NCBI GenBank assembly: GCA_009363875.1
Contig: CM018690.1
Coordinates: 3,150,788-3,214,787 of the forward strand
DNA length: 64,000 nucleotides
Direction of reading: 5' to 3'
From: Mikania micrantha
Lineage: Eukaryota; Streptophyta; Magnoliopsida; Asterales; Asteraceae
A program made the position numbers and the translations under genes. Shown here piece by piece: positions 41,435 to 52,552 of this stretch. Under the pieces are notes generated by a model. It was not told where the DNA came from. It did not search any database and was given only the letters and a program-made list of their open reading frames with translations. Position 1 is the first letter of the stretch, and the number at the start of each line of letters is the position of its first letter.

Positions 41435-44400
41435 CTATGAGAACAAGTGAGGATATTTGGCTTTCATCTGATCTTCACGTTCCCAGGTATATTCAGGTCC
41501 TCGTTGAGAGTTCCAGCGAACTTTAATGATTGGTATACGACTGCGTTTGAGTACCTTAACTTCTCGATCCATTACTTCTACCGGTTCTTCGGTAAACTGA
41601 AGTTTATCATCGATCTGAAGTTCTTCAAGAGGTACGATCAAAGATTCATCGTTTAAACACTTTTTCAGATTTGATACGTGAAAAACGTCATGAATGTTAC
41701 TGAGTTCAAGAGGTAATTCGAGTCTGTAGGCTACAGATCCAATTCGTTCAAGAATTTTAAATGGCCCTACAAACCTCGGTGAGAGTTTACCTCGTTTACC
41801 AAATCTGAAAATGCCCTTCCAGGGTGATACTTTCAACATTACACGATCACCAACTTGGAATTCTAATGGTCTACGACGGTTATCAGCATAACTCTTTTGA
41901 CGATCGCGAGCAGCTTTAATTCGTTCTTGAATCAGTGCGATCTTATCAGTGGTTTCTTGGATGAATTCTGGGCCAATGATTTGATTTTCTCCTATTTCCG
42001 ACCAGCAAATAGGAGATCTGCACTTGCGCCCATACAGTGCCTCGAATGGAGCGCATTGTATGCTGGTATGGTAGCTGTTATTGTATGAGAATTCCACAAG
42101 TGGAAGATGAATATCCCAGCTACCTCCAAAATCAATCACACAGCTTCTGAGCATGTCTTCTAACGTTTGATTTGTTCGCTCCGTTTGCCCATCCGTTTGT
42201 GGATGATAGGATGTGCTCATATTGATTTGCGTGCCCAGAGCATTCTGAAGAGTTTGCCAAAATCGTGACATAAATCGACTATCTCTGTCAGAAATGATAG
42301 AGATCGGTACTCCATGTCGAGATACAATCTCATTAACATAGAGTTTAGCCAGTCGATCCATAGAGTAATCTTCTCGGATGGGTAAGAAATGCGCAGATTT
42401 AGTAAGGCGATCAACGATAACCCATATCGAGTCATGGTTACGTGACGTTCTGGGTAGTTTTGTAATGAAATCCATAGAGATCTGATCCCATTTCCACATG
42501 GGAATCTCAGGTTGTTGGAGTAACCCAGAAGGTCGTTGATGTTCAGCCTTCACTTTAAGACACGTTAAACATCGGTCCACGTATTCTGATACGTTTCTCT
42601 TCATCCCAGGCCACCAGTAAAAATCTCTAAGATCTTTATACATTTTATCGGCACCTGGATGAATAGAATACCTGGATTTGTGCGCCTCATCCAAGATGGT
42701 TGTTCGAGAGTTACCGAATAGAGGAACCCACATTCGGTCTTTGAAATACAACAGTCCATCAGCCTTAGTATCGAGTTTCTTGTCTAATCCCCTCAGTCCC
42801 TCAGCAGAATAGTTCGTTGCTTGTAAAGCTTGTTGCTGAGCATCTTTAATCTGAGGAATTAGACTGGTTTGGATAGTCAAACCTAACGCTCTCACACGTA
42901 GGGGTTTGACCCGTTCCTTGCGACTCAAGGCATCGGCCACAACATTTGCCTTGCCTGGGTGATAACAGATTTCACAATCATAATCGTTCAAGAGTTCAAC
43001 CCATCGCCTTTGTCGCATGTTCAACATTTTCTGATCTAGAATATGTTGGAGACTTTTGTGATCCGTGTACACAATACACTTGGTTCCGTACAGATAATGT
43101 CTCCAAATCTTGAGTGCAAACACAACTGCACCAAGTTCTAGATCATGAGTGGTATAGTTCTTCTCGTGTACTTTCAACTGCCGAGAAGCGTAAGCAATCA
43201 CCTTATCGTTCTGCATTAAAACACACCCAAGTCCCTGACGGGAAGCATCACAATAAACCGTGAAGTTATCTGTACCTTCCGGTAGTGCTAAGATAGGTGC
43301 ATTGCAGAGTTTATGTTTCAACAGTTGGAAAGCCTCCTCCTGTTGGGAACCCCATATAAACGGTTGGTTCTTCTGAGTCAAAATGGTAAGTGGCAGAGCG
43401 ATTTTTGAAAAGTTCTTGATAAATCGACGATAATAACCTGCCAACCCCAAGAATTGACGTATTTCAGTCGGGGTTCGGGGTGTCTCCCATTGTTCTACCG
43501 CTTTGATCTTACTGGGATCCACTTGAATACCATTCTCATTCACAACATGCCCCAGAAACTGAACTTCTCGTAACCAAAATTCACACTTGGAAAATTTGGC
43601 ATATAGCTGTTCACGTGCTAGAAGTTCTAAGATGAGTTTCAGATGTTGGGCATGTTCCTGCTGGTTCCGGGAATAAATGAGAATATCATCAATAAATACA
43701 ATCACAAACTTATCTAGATAAGGTCTACATACTCGGTTCATCAGATCCATAAAAACTGCAGGTGCATTGGTTAAACCAAACGGCATTACTAAAAACTCGT
43801 AATGTCCGTACCGGGTTCGGAAAGCAGTTTTTGGAACATCATTGTCATGGATTCGCAACTGATGATATCCGGACCTCAAATCAATTTTTGAGAAATATGT
43901 AGCACCTTGCAACTGATCAAACAGATCATCAATACGAGGTAATGGATAACGGTTCTTGATTGTCAGTTTATTGAGTTCCCGGTAGTCGATACACATCCTG
44001 AATGATCCATCTTTCTTTTTCACAAAAAGAATTGGTGCTCCCCAGGGTGAAAAACTGGGTCGAATGAAACCTTTATCAAGAAGTTCCTGTAATTGACCTG
44101 AAAGTTCTTGCATTTCAGATGGCGCAAGCCGATACGGGGCTTTAGCAACAGGTGCAGCGCCAGGAATCAAGTCAATACGAAATTCAACCTGTCTTGTTGG
44201 GGGTAATCCTGATATATCTTCAGGAAAAACTTCAGGAAAATCTTTGACTACTGGGATATCAGTGATACGTGTAGGTGAAGAATTGTGCTCGGTCACGTGT
44301 GCCAGGAAAGCATAACAGCCTTTCCTTAAAAATTTCTGAGCCCGCATACAAGATATGAGACCAAGTTTTCTACCGGCTCGTTCTCCTTGAACTATCAGTG

Positions 44401-46093
44401 TATTACCGTTAGGTAATGGAATACGGATCACCTTAGTTTGACATACAACTTCCGCTTGGTTATCAGAAAGCCAATTCATGCCTACCACGACATCAAAGCT
44501 ACCAAGCTCAATAGGAAGTAAGTCGATACAGAAAAGGTGATCATTCAGATTCAAGGAACATCCTTGAATAACACTGCTAGTTTTGATCATCTTGCCGTTT
44601 GCAAGTTCAATGACATAAGGAGTTTCTAGTTCTACCGTAGGCAATGAAAGTAATGATGCAAATTCAGGAGAAATAAAACTCTTATCTGCTCCTGTGTCAA
44701 ATAAAACTGATGCATAAAGATTATTGAGAAGGAACGTACCAGTGACAATGTTTGCATCATGTCTTGCCTCGGCTGCACCAATCTGAAAAGCTCTACCCCT
44801 AGCTTGATTCCCTGGATTGGTGTTATTGGTTGGACAATTGCGCATGAGGTGATCAGGGCTTCCACAAGTGTAACATGACCGGTTCATTTGAGCAGTGGGT
44901 CGTGGAGCTTGGTTTGGTTGACGAGCAGGAAAGTTGCAGTATTTAGCATAGTGTCCTACCCGATTACATTTTGCACAAACAGGACATGGTCCTGTGTGAT
45001 GGTAGGGACACCTATCACATTTGGGCGCCGGCCCAGTGTAAACTTTCCTTTCCGGTACCGCCGCTCCATAGTTTTTCACTGTTGGTTTGTTCTGACTGGT
45101 TTCAGCTGGAGCTTTGGTCTTGGACTTGCCAAACCATTTACGTTTGGTACCTTTAGAAACGTTCGAGGTACCAGCTTCACTACGGCCCACGGCCGTCTGA
45201 GATTTTGAGATCAATGTACCACTTCTTACCGCCTCATCGGTAAGCTTAGTGGTCAACAGAATGGTTCTTTTGAGGGTTGTGGGTTCAGCAGCAGTTACAT
45301 TTCCCCGAATCTGGGGAACCAACCCTTTGATATACTTCTCAATCAATGCTGCCTCAGTTGGAAACATATTGGGAAGTAGACAAGTAAGTTCATGAAAACG
45401 ATCGGTGTAGGCTAAAGAATCAGCACCGACCATTGAGTGACTCCAGAATTCCTCCTGAAGTTTTTGGATTTCAGTGATTGGGCAGTACTCTGACCTAATC
45501 AGAGTTTTGAATTCATTCCAGCCCATAGAATCAACTGTAACAGAACCCAAAGTTTTAGCCTGGGTATTCCACCAGGTAAGAGCTGATTCTTTCAAAGAAC
45601 AGGCAGCATAAGACACCTTATGCTCCTCCAGACATTGGCTGATTTTCAGTTTTGTTTCCATCTCCTCGATCCACCTAAGGAGTCCAGCCGCTCCTTCCCT
45701 ACCTGTGAAAGTAGGTGGGTTACAGGAAGCAAAGTATTTATACGTACATCCCTGTCGTGGTGGATCAGGAGCAGTAGTAGTTGTGCCTGTGGTATGAACA
45801 GTTTCAACGTGTCCACCTGTGGCATTATGTTCCACATGACCAGACCCAGAAGTGACATGTGGCTGTGGTGGTATTACAATGCCAGCAGCCGATAGCTGTT
45901 CCTTTACGATTCGGGCTATAGCTGCTTCATTCAATACCGACCCACTAGGAGCTGCCGTTGGTGTCGGGTTTGGGTCCTGGTTCACCAGAGGAACGGTATT
46001 TGTTTCAGAAACAGGTGGTGGAACTGGATTCGGTTCAGGGGAAGTAATATTCTCAGTAGCTTTCTTAGCTGGACGACCTCTTTTCGGAGCCAT
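41435..46093 (-). CDS. Tekay-2 gag-pol polyprotein, intact (1552 aa)
   Basis: The ATG at 46093 (MAPKRGRPAKK) is preferred over an in-frame GTG four codons upstream. The capsid part is at about 110-290 (CNPPTFTGREGAAGLLRWIE; ESALTWWNTQAK) and knuckles at about 370-425 (CDRCPYHHTGPCPVCAKC; CYTCGSPDHLMRNC). The protease has VLFDTGADKSFIS and FDVVVGMNWLS. RT has FSKIDLRSGYHQL, VMPFGLTNAP and FIDDILIYS. RNase H has YCDASRQGLGCVL. The integrase has the HHCC finger, SMDFITKLP, SDRDSRFMS and TERTNQTLEDML. The chromodomain is the last 60 residues (IIKVRWNSQRGPEYTWERED). All catalytic residues I can check are present, so the product may be active. Confidence 0.95.
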   Translation of the reverse strand: MAPKRGRPAKKATENITSPEPNPVPPPVSETNTVPLVNQDPNPTPTAAPSGSVLNEAAIARIVKEQLSAAGIVIPPQPHVTSGSGHVEHNATGGHVETVHTTGTTTTAPDPPRQGCTYKYFASCNPPTFTGREGAAGLLRWIEEMETKLKISQCLEEHKVSYAACSLKESALTWWNTQAKTLGSVTVDSMGWNEFKTLIRSEYCPITEIQKLQEEFWSHSMVGADSLAYTDRFHELTCLLPNMFPTEAALIEKYIKGLVPQIRGNVTAAEPTTLKRTILLTTKLTDEAVRSGTLISKSQTAVGRSEAGTSNVSKGTKRKWFGKSKTKAPAETSQNKPTVKNYGAAVPERKVYTGPAPKCDRCPYHHTGPCPVCAKCNRVGHYAKYCNFPARQPNQAPRPTAQMNRSCYTCGSPDHLMRNCPTNNTNPGNQARGRAFQIGAAEARHDANIVTGTFLLNNLYASVLFDTGADKSFISPEFASLLSLPTVELETPYVIELANGKMIKTSSVIQGCSLNLNDHLFCIDLLPIELGSFDVVVGMNWLSDNQAEVVCQTKVIRIPLPNGNTLIVQGERAGRKLGLISCMRAQKFLRKGCYAFLAHVTEHNSSPTRITDIPVVKDFPEVFPEDISGLPPTRQVEFRIDLIPGAAPVAKAPYRLAPSEMQELSGQLQELLDKGFIRPSFSPWGAPILFVKKKDGSFRMCIDYRELNKLTIKNRYPLPRIDDLFDQLQGATYFSKIDLRSGYHQLRIHDNDVPKTAFRTRYGHYEFLVMPFGLTNAPAVFMDLMNRVCRPYLDKFVIVFIDDILIYSRNQQEHAQHLKLILELLAREQLYAKFSKCEFWLREVQFLGHVVNENGIQVDPSKIKAVEQWETPRTPTEIRQFLGLAGYYRRFIKNFSKIALPLTILTQKNQPFIWGSQQEEAFQLLKHKLCNAPILALPEGTDNFTVYCDASRQGLGCVLMQNDKVIAYASRQLKVHEKNYTTHDLELGAVVFALKIWRHYLYGTKCIVYTDHKSLQHILDQKMLNMRQRRWVELLNDYDCEICYHPGKANVVADALSRKERVKPLRVRALGLTIQTSLIPQIKDAQQQALQATNYSAEGLRGLDKKLDTKADGLLYFKDRMWVPLFGNSRTTILDEAHKSRYSIHPGADKMYKDLRDFYWWPGMKRNVSEYVDRCLTCLKVKAEHQRPSGLLQQPEIPMWKWDQISMDFITKLPRTSRNHDSIWVIVDRLTKSAHFLPIREDYSMDRLAKLYVNEIVSRHGVPISIISDRDSRFMSRFWQTLQNALGTQINMSTSYHPQTDGQTERTNQTLEDMLRSCVIDFGGSWDIHLPLVEFSYNNSYHTSIQCAPFEALYGRKCRSPICWSEIGENQIIGPEFIQETTDKIALIQERIKAARDRQKSYADNRRRPLEFQVGDRVMLKVSPWKGIFRFGKRGKLSPRFVGPFKILERIGSVAYRLELPLELSNIHDVFHVSNLKKCLNDESLIVPLEELQIDDKLQFTEEPVEVMDREVKVLKRSRIPIIKVRWNSQRGPEYTWEREDQMKAKYPHLFS

Positions 46094-46379
46094 AGTTCTG
46101 CTCACATGCAGACAAACTCAGGTCAGTTCAAGAATATTAAAAATATAACCCTTTTTAATCACATAACTCAACCATGTTCAGACATGCTGACAATTTCATG
46201 TTGAAATGTGATCATTCAAGTATTCAAGTATAACTACATTGAAAAGATCCAGATACGTTCTCAATTCACACTAGTCATTCAGATATTCGTAGTTATACTT
46301 AGTCCTGTTATTTCAAAACATGTGTAGAGTATAACCCAACTCATTGCCTCGCAATACATGTTTTTAGAGATATGTTCAT

Positions 46380-47095
46380 ACAGGACTAGGATATGTTCTC
46401 AGTTCATGTACTAGATATGTTCTCACACAACAACAGATATGTTCACGTGTTCTCGTACAGTATGGCTCTCGTACTGTACTTTAGTTACTGATATGTTCTC
46501 GTTCACATTACAGATACGTTCTCGTTTAGATATGTTCTCGTTCACATTACAGATACGTTCTCGTTTAGATATGTTCTCGTACAGTATGGCTCTCGTACTG
46601 TACTTTAGTTACTGATATGTTCTCGTTCACATTACAGATACGTTCTCGTTTAGATATGTTCTCGTACAGTATGGCTCTCGTACTGTACTTTTAGTAACTG
46701 ATATGTTCTCGTATAGTATGGCTCTCGTACTATACTTTAGTTACTGATATGTTCTCGTTCACATTACAGATACGTTCTCGTTTAGATATGTTCTCGTACA
46801 GTATGGCTCTCGTACTGTACTTTTAGTTAATATATTCGCATACAGTATGGCTCTCGTACTGTATTTTCGCGCAATATATGTTCAGTTAGATATATTTGCA
46901 TACAGTATTGCTCTCGTACTGTATTTTCGCACAATATATATATTTTTAGTTCGACATATTCGCATACAGTATGGCTCTCGTACTGTATATCAGCGCAATA
47001 TGTTTTCAGTTAGATACGTTCCCATACTGATATGTTCATAGATACGTTCTCATACTGATATGTTCATAGATACGTTCTCATACTGATATAGATAT
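46380..47095. repeat. Tandem repeat array in the Tekay-2 leader
   Basis: Interleaved units recur many times: GTACAGTATGGCTCTCGTAC, GATATGTTCTCGTTCACATT and ACAGATACGTTCTCG. The unit ACAGTATGGCTCTCGTACTGT is itself an imperfect hairpin. Spacing drifts from about 60 to about 120 bp, so it is a higher-order array rather than a simple tandem repeat. Confidence 0.8.
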
Positions 47096-47276
47096 AGTGT
47101 TCACATAACATACAACAGATATACAGAAACAAACATTTGATTAAAACAACACTGTTATTATAGAACCATAAAGTTTATAATACAAGGAGTGCCCTCATAA
47201 TACATTCATACAAACAACCTATCCGTCTATGAGATGTACAATGAAAATCCCAAAAATGTGGATCAACTGATCTGAC

Positions 47277-48098
47277 TTACCGTAAGAAATACGGTAAACA
47301 GGCTAGCACTATAGCTATAGTAGCAAGTACTATAGCTAACCAGATAAGTCTAGCCTCGGTGCTCAGCGTACCGAGCATCCAGATCAGTCCCTGCAGCCTT
47401 TCCCCAAAGGCTGCCACCCGCTGCTTACATGCAGCAATCATCTCCCTCCACCAGGTCCTCTGAAGGCGATCCTCAATGGTTGCCCTCCAAGCTAGAGTGT
47501 CCGCACCCTGAGTAGTCACATGCTCCATAAGAGCCAGGTGAGACGTGAGAATCTCCAACACCGTGTTACGGGTGTCCTCCATCATGGCATGGTGCTGCTG
47601 CAAATCCTGTCGGAGGCCCAGCAGGTCCTGAGATACCTGCTGTACCTGAGCCCGAAGCTCAGCCTGGTGGGAGGATTCTCCCACCTCGTGTACTGGTGCT
47701 GGCTCGTCCCGTGGAGCCATAGGGCGTCGTGAAGGTAGTCCCGTAGTCTTGCGGGCCTGGCCCCGCATACGCCTGAGCCCGTCCCATGCCGGGGCTCTGT
47801 GTGGTGAGGAGCTCTGCCTCCTCATGGCCGAAGCGTCGGCCAGCGGTGAGTGGGGTGGACTATGCACCGGTGGGGATCTCGGTGGTGGTGGTGGTATGAA
47901 CGGAGATCCGGGCGGTAGTGGTGGTACAAAAGGAGATCCGGGTGGTGTAGCTGGTAGCTGTGGTCCCACCTGAGATGATACGGAAGACGCATGAGATGGT
48001 ACTGCACCCGAGCTCGATCCTGAGCTGTCACTGGGTGTGTCGTCAAGGATGATGTAAGGGAATCTCTGGTAAATATAGTTTTCTCCCGGGTTCGCCAT
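47277..48098 (-). CDS. Extra ORF between primer site and gag of Tekay-2 (273 aa), C-terminal membrane anchor
   Basis: The frame starts with ATG (MANPGENYIYQRFPYII) and is intact. Residues about 20-100 are Ser/Pro-rich with repeats of PGSPF(V/I)PP. About 145-215 is Gln/Leu-rich and coiled-coil-like (QAELRAQVQQVSQDLLGLRQ). The last 23 residues, IWLAIVLATIAIVLACLPYF plus a basic end, form a single hydrophobic helix, as in a tail-anchored protein. It lies on the coding strand 335 bp after the primer site and about 1.2 kb before gag, so it would be the first ORF on the genomic RNA. GC-rich codon use sets it apart from gag. I do not recognise the family; host capture is possible. Confidence 0.7.
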   Translation of the reverse strand: MANPGENYIYQRFPYIILDDTPSDSSGSSSGAVPSHASSVSSQVGPQLPATPPGSPFVPPLPPGSPFIPPPPPRSPPVHSPPHSPLADASAMRRQSSSPHRAPAWDGLRRMRGQARKTTGLPSRRPMAPRDEPAPVHEVGESSHQAELRAQVQQVSQDLLGLRQDLQQHHAMMEDTRNTVLEILTSHLALMEHVTTQGADTLAWRATIEDRLQRTWWREMIAACKQRVAAFGERLQGLIWMLGTLSTEARLIWLAIVLATIAIVLACLPYFLR

Positions 48099-48433
48099 TA
48101 CTGAATAAACAAAGTTCTAGATCAGTATCATGAAATAAACATTGAATAATAATATTCAATACAAACATGATATGATATCTCTTCCTATCTCAAAGCAACT
48201 ATTAGTCTTTAGAATTGTTAATGTTTTGCTTGAATTAAATCAAACTAGAATGCACACGTGTTGCAAATTTCAGTTATGCTGGCCACTCATAACTGGAATT
48301 TGTACCACCTGATTATCCTGGTTTAATTCAAAACAAGTTTTGTTCAATAATAATGTTCGGTGCTCTCTGTGTCATTATACGAGCCTATGGTTATAGTCTA
48401 GGCCTCTATGTCCACCTAGTTCTCTATAACCTG

Positions 48434-48447
48434 TGGCTCTGATACCA
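48434..48447 (-). promoter_or_regulatory. Tekay-2 primer binding site (initiator tRNA-Met)
   Basis: TGGTATCAGAGCCA on minus, three bases from the 5' LTR. Confidence 0.9.
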
Positions 48448-48450
48448 CCC

Positions 48451-50510
48451 TGTCACACCCCCACCTCTCGTCACCTGAGAATGATGTCATCAAATGGGTA
48501 GCGGAAGCATAGTGGTGATGTCTCAGAGCATGAGGGGTGACTTACTTGATCCGGTATCATCATAGCACACAGATTGCGAAAAGTAAAACTTACATTACAA
48601 GGTTCGTGGTTACAAATATTATTACAGTTTATACATTTTACAATTTATTTAATTACAGTTGTTGCTAGTGCTGTGAGTGCATCCTCACCGTTGTCCTTGA
48701 TTGCCTGCAAAAGTTTTAGTTTCGAAAACATCAGCACAAAGCTGGTGAGTTCATACAGTTTAGTTAAATCATATGATATGACAGTTAAGTTCAAATACAT
48801 GTTCACAGTTCCGGATAACCATGGGACCCGTATCTAGTTCCTTTCGGACGATATGTTCAGTTCTCGATATTACCCGTCGGTACATATCTTATTGCCTCAT
48901 TATCTTAATGTCTATCACACCATTAAGAAGTTCAGGAAACAGATAACAAACATTCACACCAGGGGAGATGCAATCCTCCCAGTGAATGGGGTGTCAACCG
49001 ATAGTACTATCAATGTTTTCTGCTCGGCCACACATGGGTTCACTAGATACAGTTCAAGAATGAGGACTTTGATATCATGATAGAGATACTAACGGCAACA
49101 ATCCCATGAAATCCACAAATTCAGTTAATCACATGAAATCACGCAGATAACAGTGACACATATCATATGATCAAGAAAAGTTTAGCAGTTATACCCCGAT
49201 GTTTATACAACATTAAAAGAACAGGGGTGGTACGAAACTCACCTGATGATATAAGGTAGCAAAATCTCTTCAATCTAACAACAAAGAGATGATTCTGCAT
49301 TTAATTATATTTAATAAATTATTTATGTTCTAGTTTACTGATTAGATCTTTCTGAACGTTCAATGTCAAAGACATTGCTTAATATATCATCAACTCGATA
49401 TTAATTATATCATTAACCAATTTAAGGTTATATCATACAATGTATGATAATGTAGGAACCTACATTGCATTAGGTTCCTAACACATAGTTGATGACATTC
49501 TAGATTAATCTTAAATAATCTCGGATTAATCAAATAGTTAATATTGTTGATTATAATATTAAGACAATTTTTAGATGATTTAATGGCTTAGAAATGATTA
49601 ATCCTTGTTATTGATTACCCAAATATCATGAAATATCACAATGTAGTACCATAATAGGTGAAATAACCAGATTTAACATACTAATCTGACTGTTATCATA
49701 AACATCAGATAATCATTCCAATAAGTATGTTAATGATTATGATTAGTTTGAAACACTTGGATTTAACCTTTGCATTTCAAAGATTAATCAAACTAATCAC
49801 CTACATTGTCATAATCAAATGGTTTAAACCATTATAATCATAGGTATGATTTCATGCAAACCGGGCATCACAACGGATCAAAACAAGGATTTAACCGTTA
49901 GAACTTCGTGTTCTTCGTTTATAATCAATCCTAGCCATCATCTAGGCAATAATCAACAATCCTAACTATCTCATTACGTTCAAAATCAAGATCTAATCAA
50001 TCAAAATCAAACTAGAAGGTTAAAACGAACCGTTACCTGTTCTGACGAGTTCCTGCGGGTAAAACTACGATCGGGACTTGTATATACGATCCGTGGGATG
50101 ATCCAGATGTTTGAGGAGCTTAGATTTGAAGTTTAGAAAGGTTTGATGGCTGGTTTATCGTTTAAAGGTGATGCAGGGACGAAGAAAACGAGTTTCTGGA
50201 CAATTCTATGCGATCTGATCATCAAATTATATTTTTTTGCCGACATAGTAGCCAGGCGTATCGCCTGGGTTGGTACACCCACGCCAGGCGTACCGCCTGA
50301 CCCGATTTTCAGCCCATTTTTGATTTAAACTTCGTTTCGCGATTCCGGGGGCATACGAACTCCGTTTTGCGTGCGGTTTTCGCCCACGTTCATCATTTTT
50401 CACGTTCTAACAATCCCCATTAACAAAAGTTGTTAATTCCTCGTGGATTTCAAACACGATCAAATGTGCTTACGTCATTAATGCCGAATTCTTCGTACGC
50501 AATCGTCACA
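48451..50510 (-). repeat. 5' LTR of Tekay-2
   Basis: 2060 bp, indistinguishable from the 3' LTR where compared, including the three longest chance frames. Palindrome pair at about 50251-50300. Confidence 0.95.
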
Positions 50511-51275
50511 AGTCAAGTGTACGAAACTGAGGCCATACACGAAAAATTTAAAAATTTTCTAAGTGTTGGGCATTTCTCCTCAGGACAACAGGTGTACACG
50601 AAATGTATCATGTACACGAACTGTGACATGTTGAAAAACATTTTAAGTTTTGAGTACACGAAAATCAAGATGTACACGAAATACTTGATGTACACGAAAT
50701 GTGATGTGTACACGAAGTATAACATGTACACGAACTTAGTTGAGTATACGAAACAGATCTTGTATACGAAGTTTGAGAAATTTCGTGTACTTAAGATTCT
50801 TAGAAAAGTTTATCATTTTGGCTCCTTAGAATTTCTAAACCGGTTCAATATACTCGGAATTGTGAGGCGAGCAACATATTTCAGAATTGCCTTGCAATTT
50901 CAAGTATTTCTATACCAATTTTACCAAAAACCCAACTGTATACGAATTTGCGTACACGAAAGTCAATTTTGACCATAACTTTCGAATGCACGGTCAAAAT
51001 TTGATAAAATTCTATACCTAGGGTCGCCTAATGATGATCTATGAGATAGCTGGAGTAGAATTTTGAAATCAAGTCTAGAAAAGAAAATCGGCTTAGAGAG
51101 TAAACGAAATCTGAAAATGAGTATGCGAAATTGTGGTACACGAAGTTAACATCCTTGGGGTATTTATAGAGGTTGACTTCGTGTACACCCTTTCGTGTAC
51201 TCATTTTCGATTACGCACCCCTTTATTTAAATTTAATTTAATTTTCTTATCTCGAGTAAAAATTCTAACTTTCCT

Positions 51276-51370
51276 AAAATAAAATAAAATAAAATAAAAT
51301 AAAATAAAATAAAATAAAATAAAATAAAATAAAATAAAATAAAATAAAATAAAATAAAATAAAATAAAAT
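51276..51370. repeat. (AAAAT)19 microsatellite
   Basis: An uninterrupted pentanucleotide run of about 19 units inside the Copia spacer. Confidence 0.9.
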
Positions 51371-52369
51371 TTTGAACAAGTTTAAAGTTTAGTCAATTCA
51401 AATTTTGTGGGATCAAATCTGTTATCAAAATTTAAATATCTTAGTTAAATTTATTAATGAAGCACAACCTTTAAATAGCTATTCCCACCAATAATTTCCA
51501 CTTGTTATTCCAACTCTAAAAAAAATCAGTTATATGATCAAGTTTTTCTGAAAATATCTTATGGGAAATTTGTGATCAATTAGATTGTAGCACTAGATTA
51601 ATATGAAACCTATCAGTCTTGTTAAAATCTTTGCTTCAAACTTTGATTGTGTTTCAACGAACTGAAAATCATTTTGACAGATTTTTAAGATGGGAAAAGA
51701 AAAGAACATATCCGTTAGATTAGAATCAAGAACAAGAAGGGGTTCTATCATCTTGTGCTCATTGGCATCTTTTATTTACTGATCTGCAGACACATTGGCC
51801 TTAACTTCACACATCCAGGTCTTTGCTTACGCAAAACATAGGATGCTTCAGTAGGTATTTCCCGCTCTTTGTTTGCACAAAACATAGAAAATACCCGAGT
51901 TTTTCAAACACAATTTCAAGTTTATTGAAACACAATCTCGTTTTGATTCAAGGATTTAATCAAGAAGTCAAACAGTTGTCACACATTTCTAGTTATCTAA
52001 TGATCATAATTTCACACTTATTTATATGTATTTTAGTTTTGATCAAGTCTGATTATTTAAGTTTTGAAAAACTTGTTTTAACTTCTTAGTGCAGAATAGA
52101 TATTCAAAGTTGTTATTCTATTAGAAATCTTATTAAGATAGTGAAATTTTGATCCTTAGAGATTATTTCACTTCCCAATTTGATCGATTCACTTTGCTTG
52201 TCCAAATAAAGTCTTTTTGTATTTTCTTAATTTTTTTTTGTAAAGTGTAAAGTTAAAAATATTTTTGTAATTTTCTTTGAATAGCTAGAGACAAAATCTC
52301 CTTTTCTTAAGATTTCAAAACTTAACTCCCCCTAAACATATAGATTATCTTAGACTGACTCAAAAACCA

Positions 52370-52494
52370 ACCAAAAATCTTTTTGTTGTTTTGTAAATTT
52401 TCTGACTCAAAGAATGAAAAATCTTTTTGTTGTTTTTGTAAATTTTCTGACTCAAAGAATGAAAAATCTTTTTGTTGTTTTTGTAAATTTTCTC
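52370..52494. repeat. Tandem repeat, about 46-bp unit, roughly 2.7 copies
   Basis: AAAAATCTTTTTGTTGTTTT followed by GTAAATTTTCTGACTCAAAG repeats, just 3' of pol in the Copia element. Purine-tract-like CTCCCCCTAAA (TTTAGGGGGAG in sense) bounds it at both sides (52326 and 52494). Confidence 0.8.
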
Positions 52495-52552
52495 CCCCTA
52501 AATTTGTGACTATGAGAGGACACAAATTTTAATGTATTTACAAAGAATGCTA

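Larger units (their letters stand above)
39312..50510 (-). mobile_element. Tekay-2: intact Ty3/Gypsy chromovirus nested in the Copia element
   Basis: An 11199-bp element with 2060-bp LTRs (39312-41371 and 48451-50510) and target duplication AGTCA (39307-39311 and 50511-50515). The LTRs look identical wherever I compared them. Gag-pol is one uninterrupted frame with a terminal chromodomain. An extra sense ORF and a long repeat array lie between the primer site and gag. It inserted in the spacer just upstream of the Copia third ORF. It is probably the youngest insertion and the only one here whose polyprotein shows no break. Confidence 0.95.
50516..52552. other. Copia pol-to-third-ORF spacer, rich in GTACACGAA motifs
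   Basis: No coding function. From 50516 to 51195 the motif GTA(C/T)ACGAA occurs more than a dozen times on plus (TTCGTGTAC in element sense). The stretch also contains the AAAAT array and two purine tracts next to pol. Confidence 0.75.
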
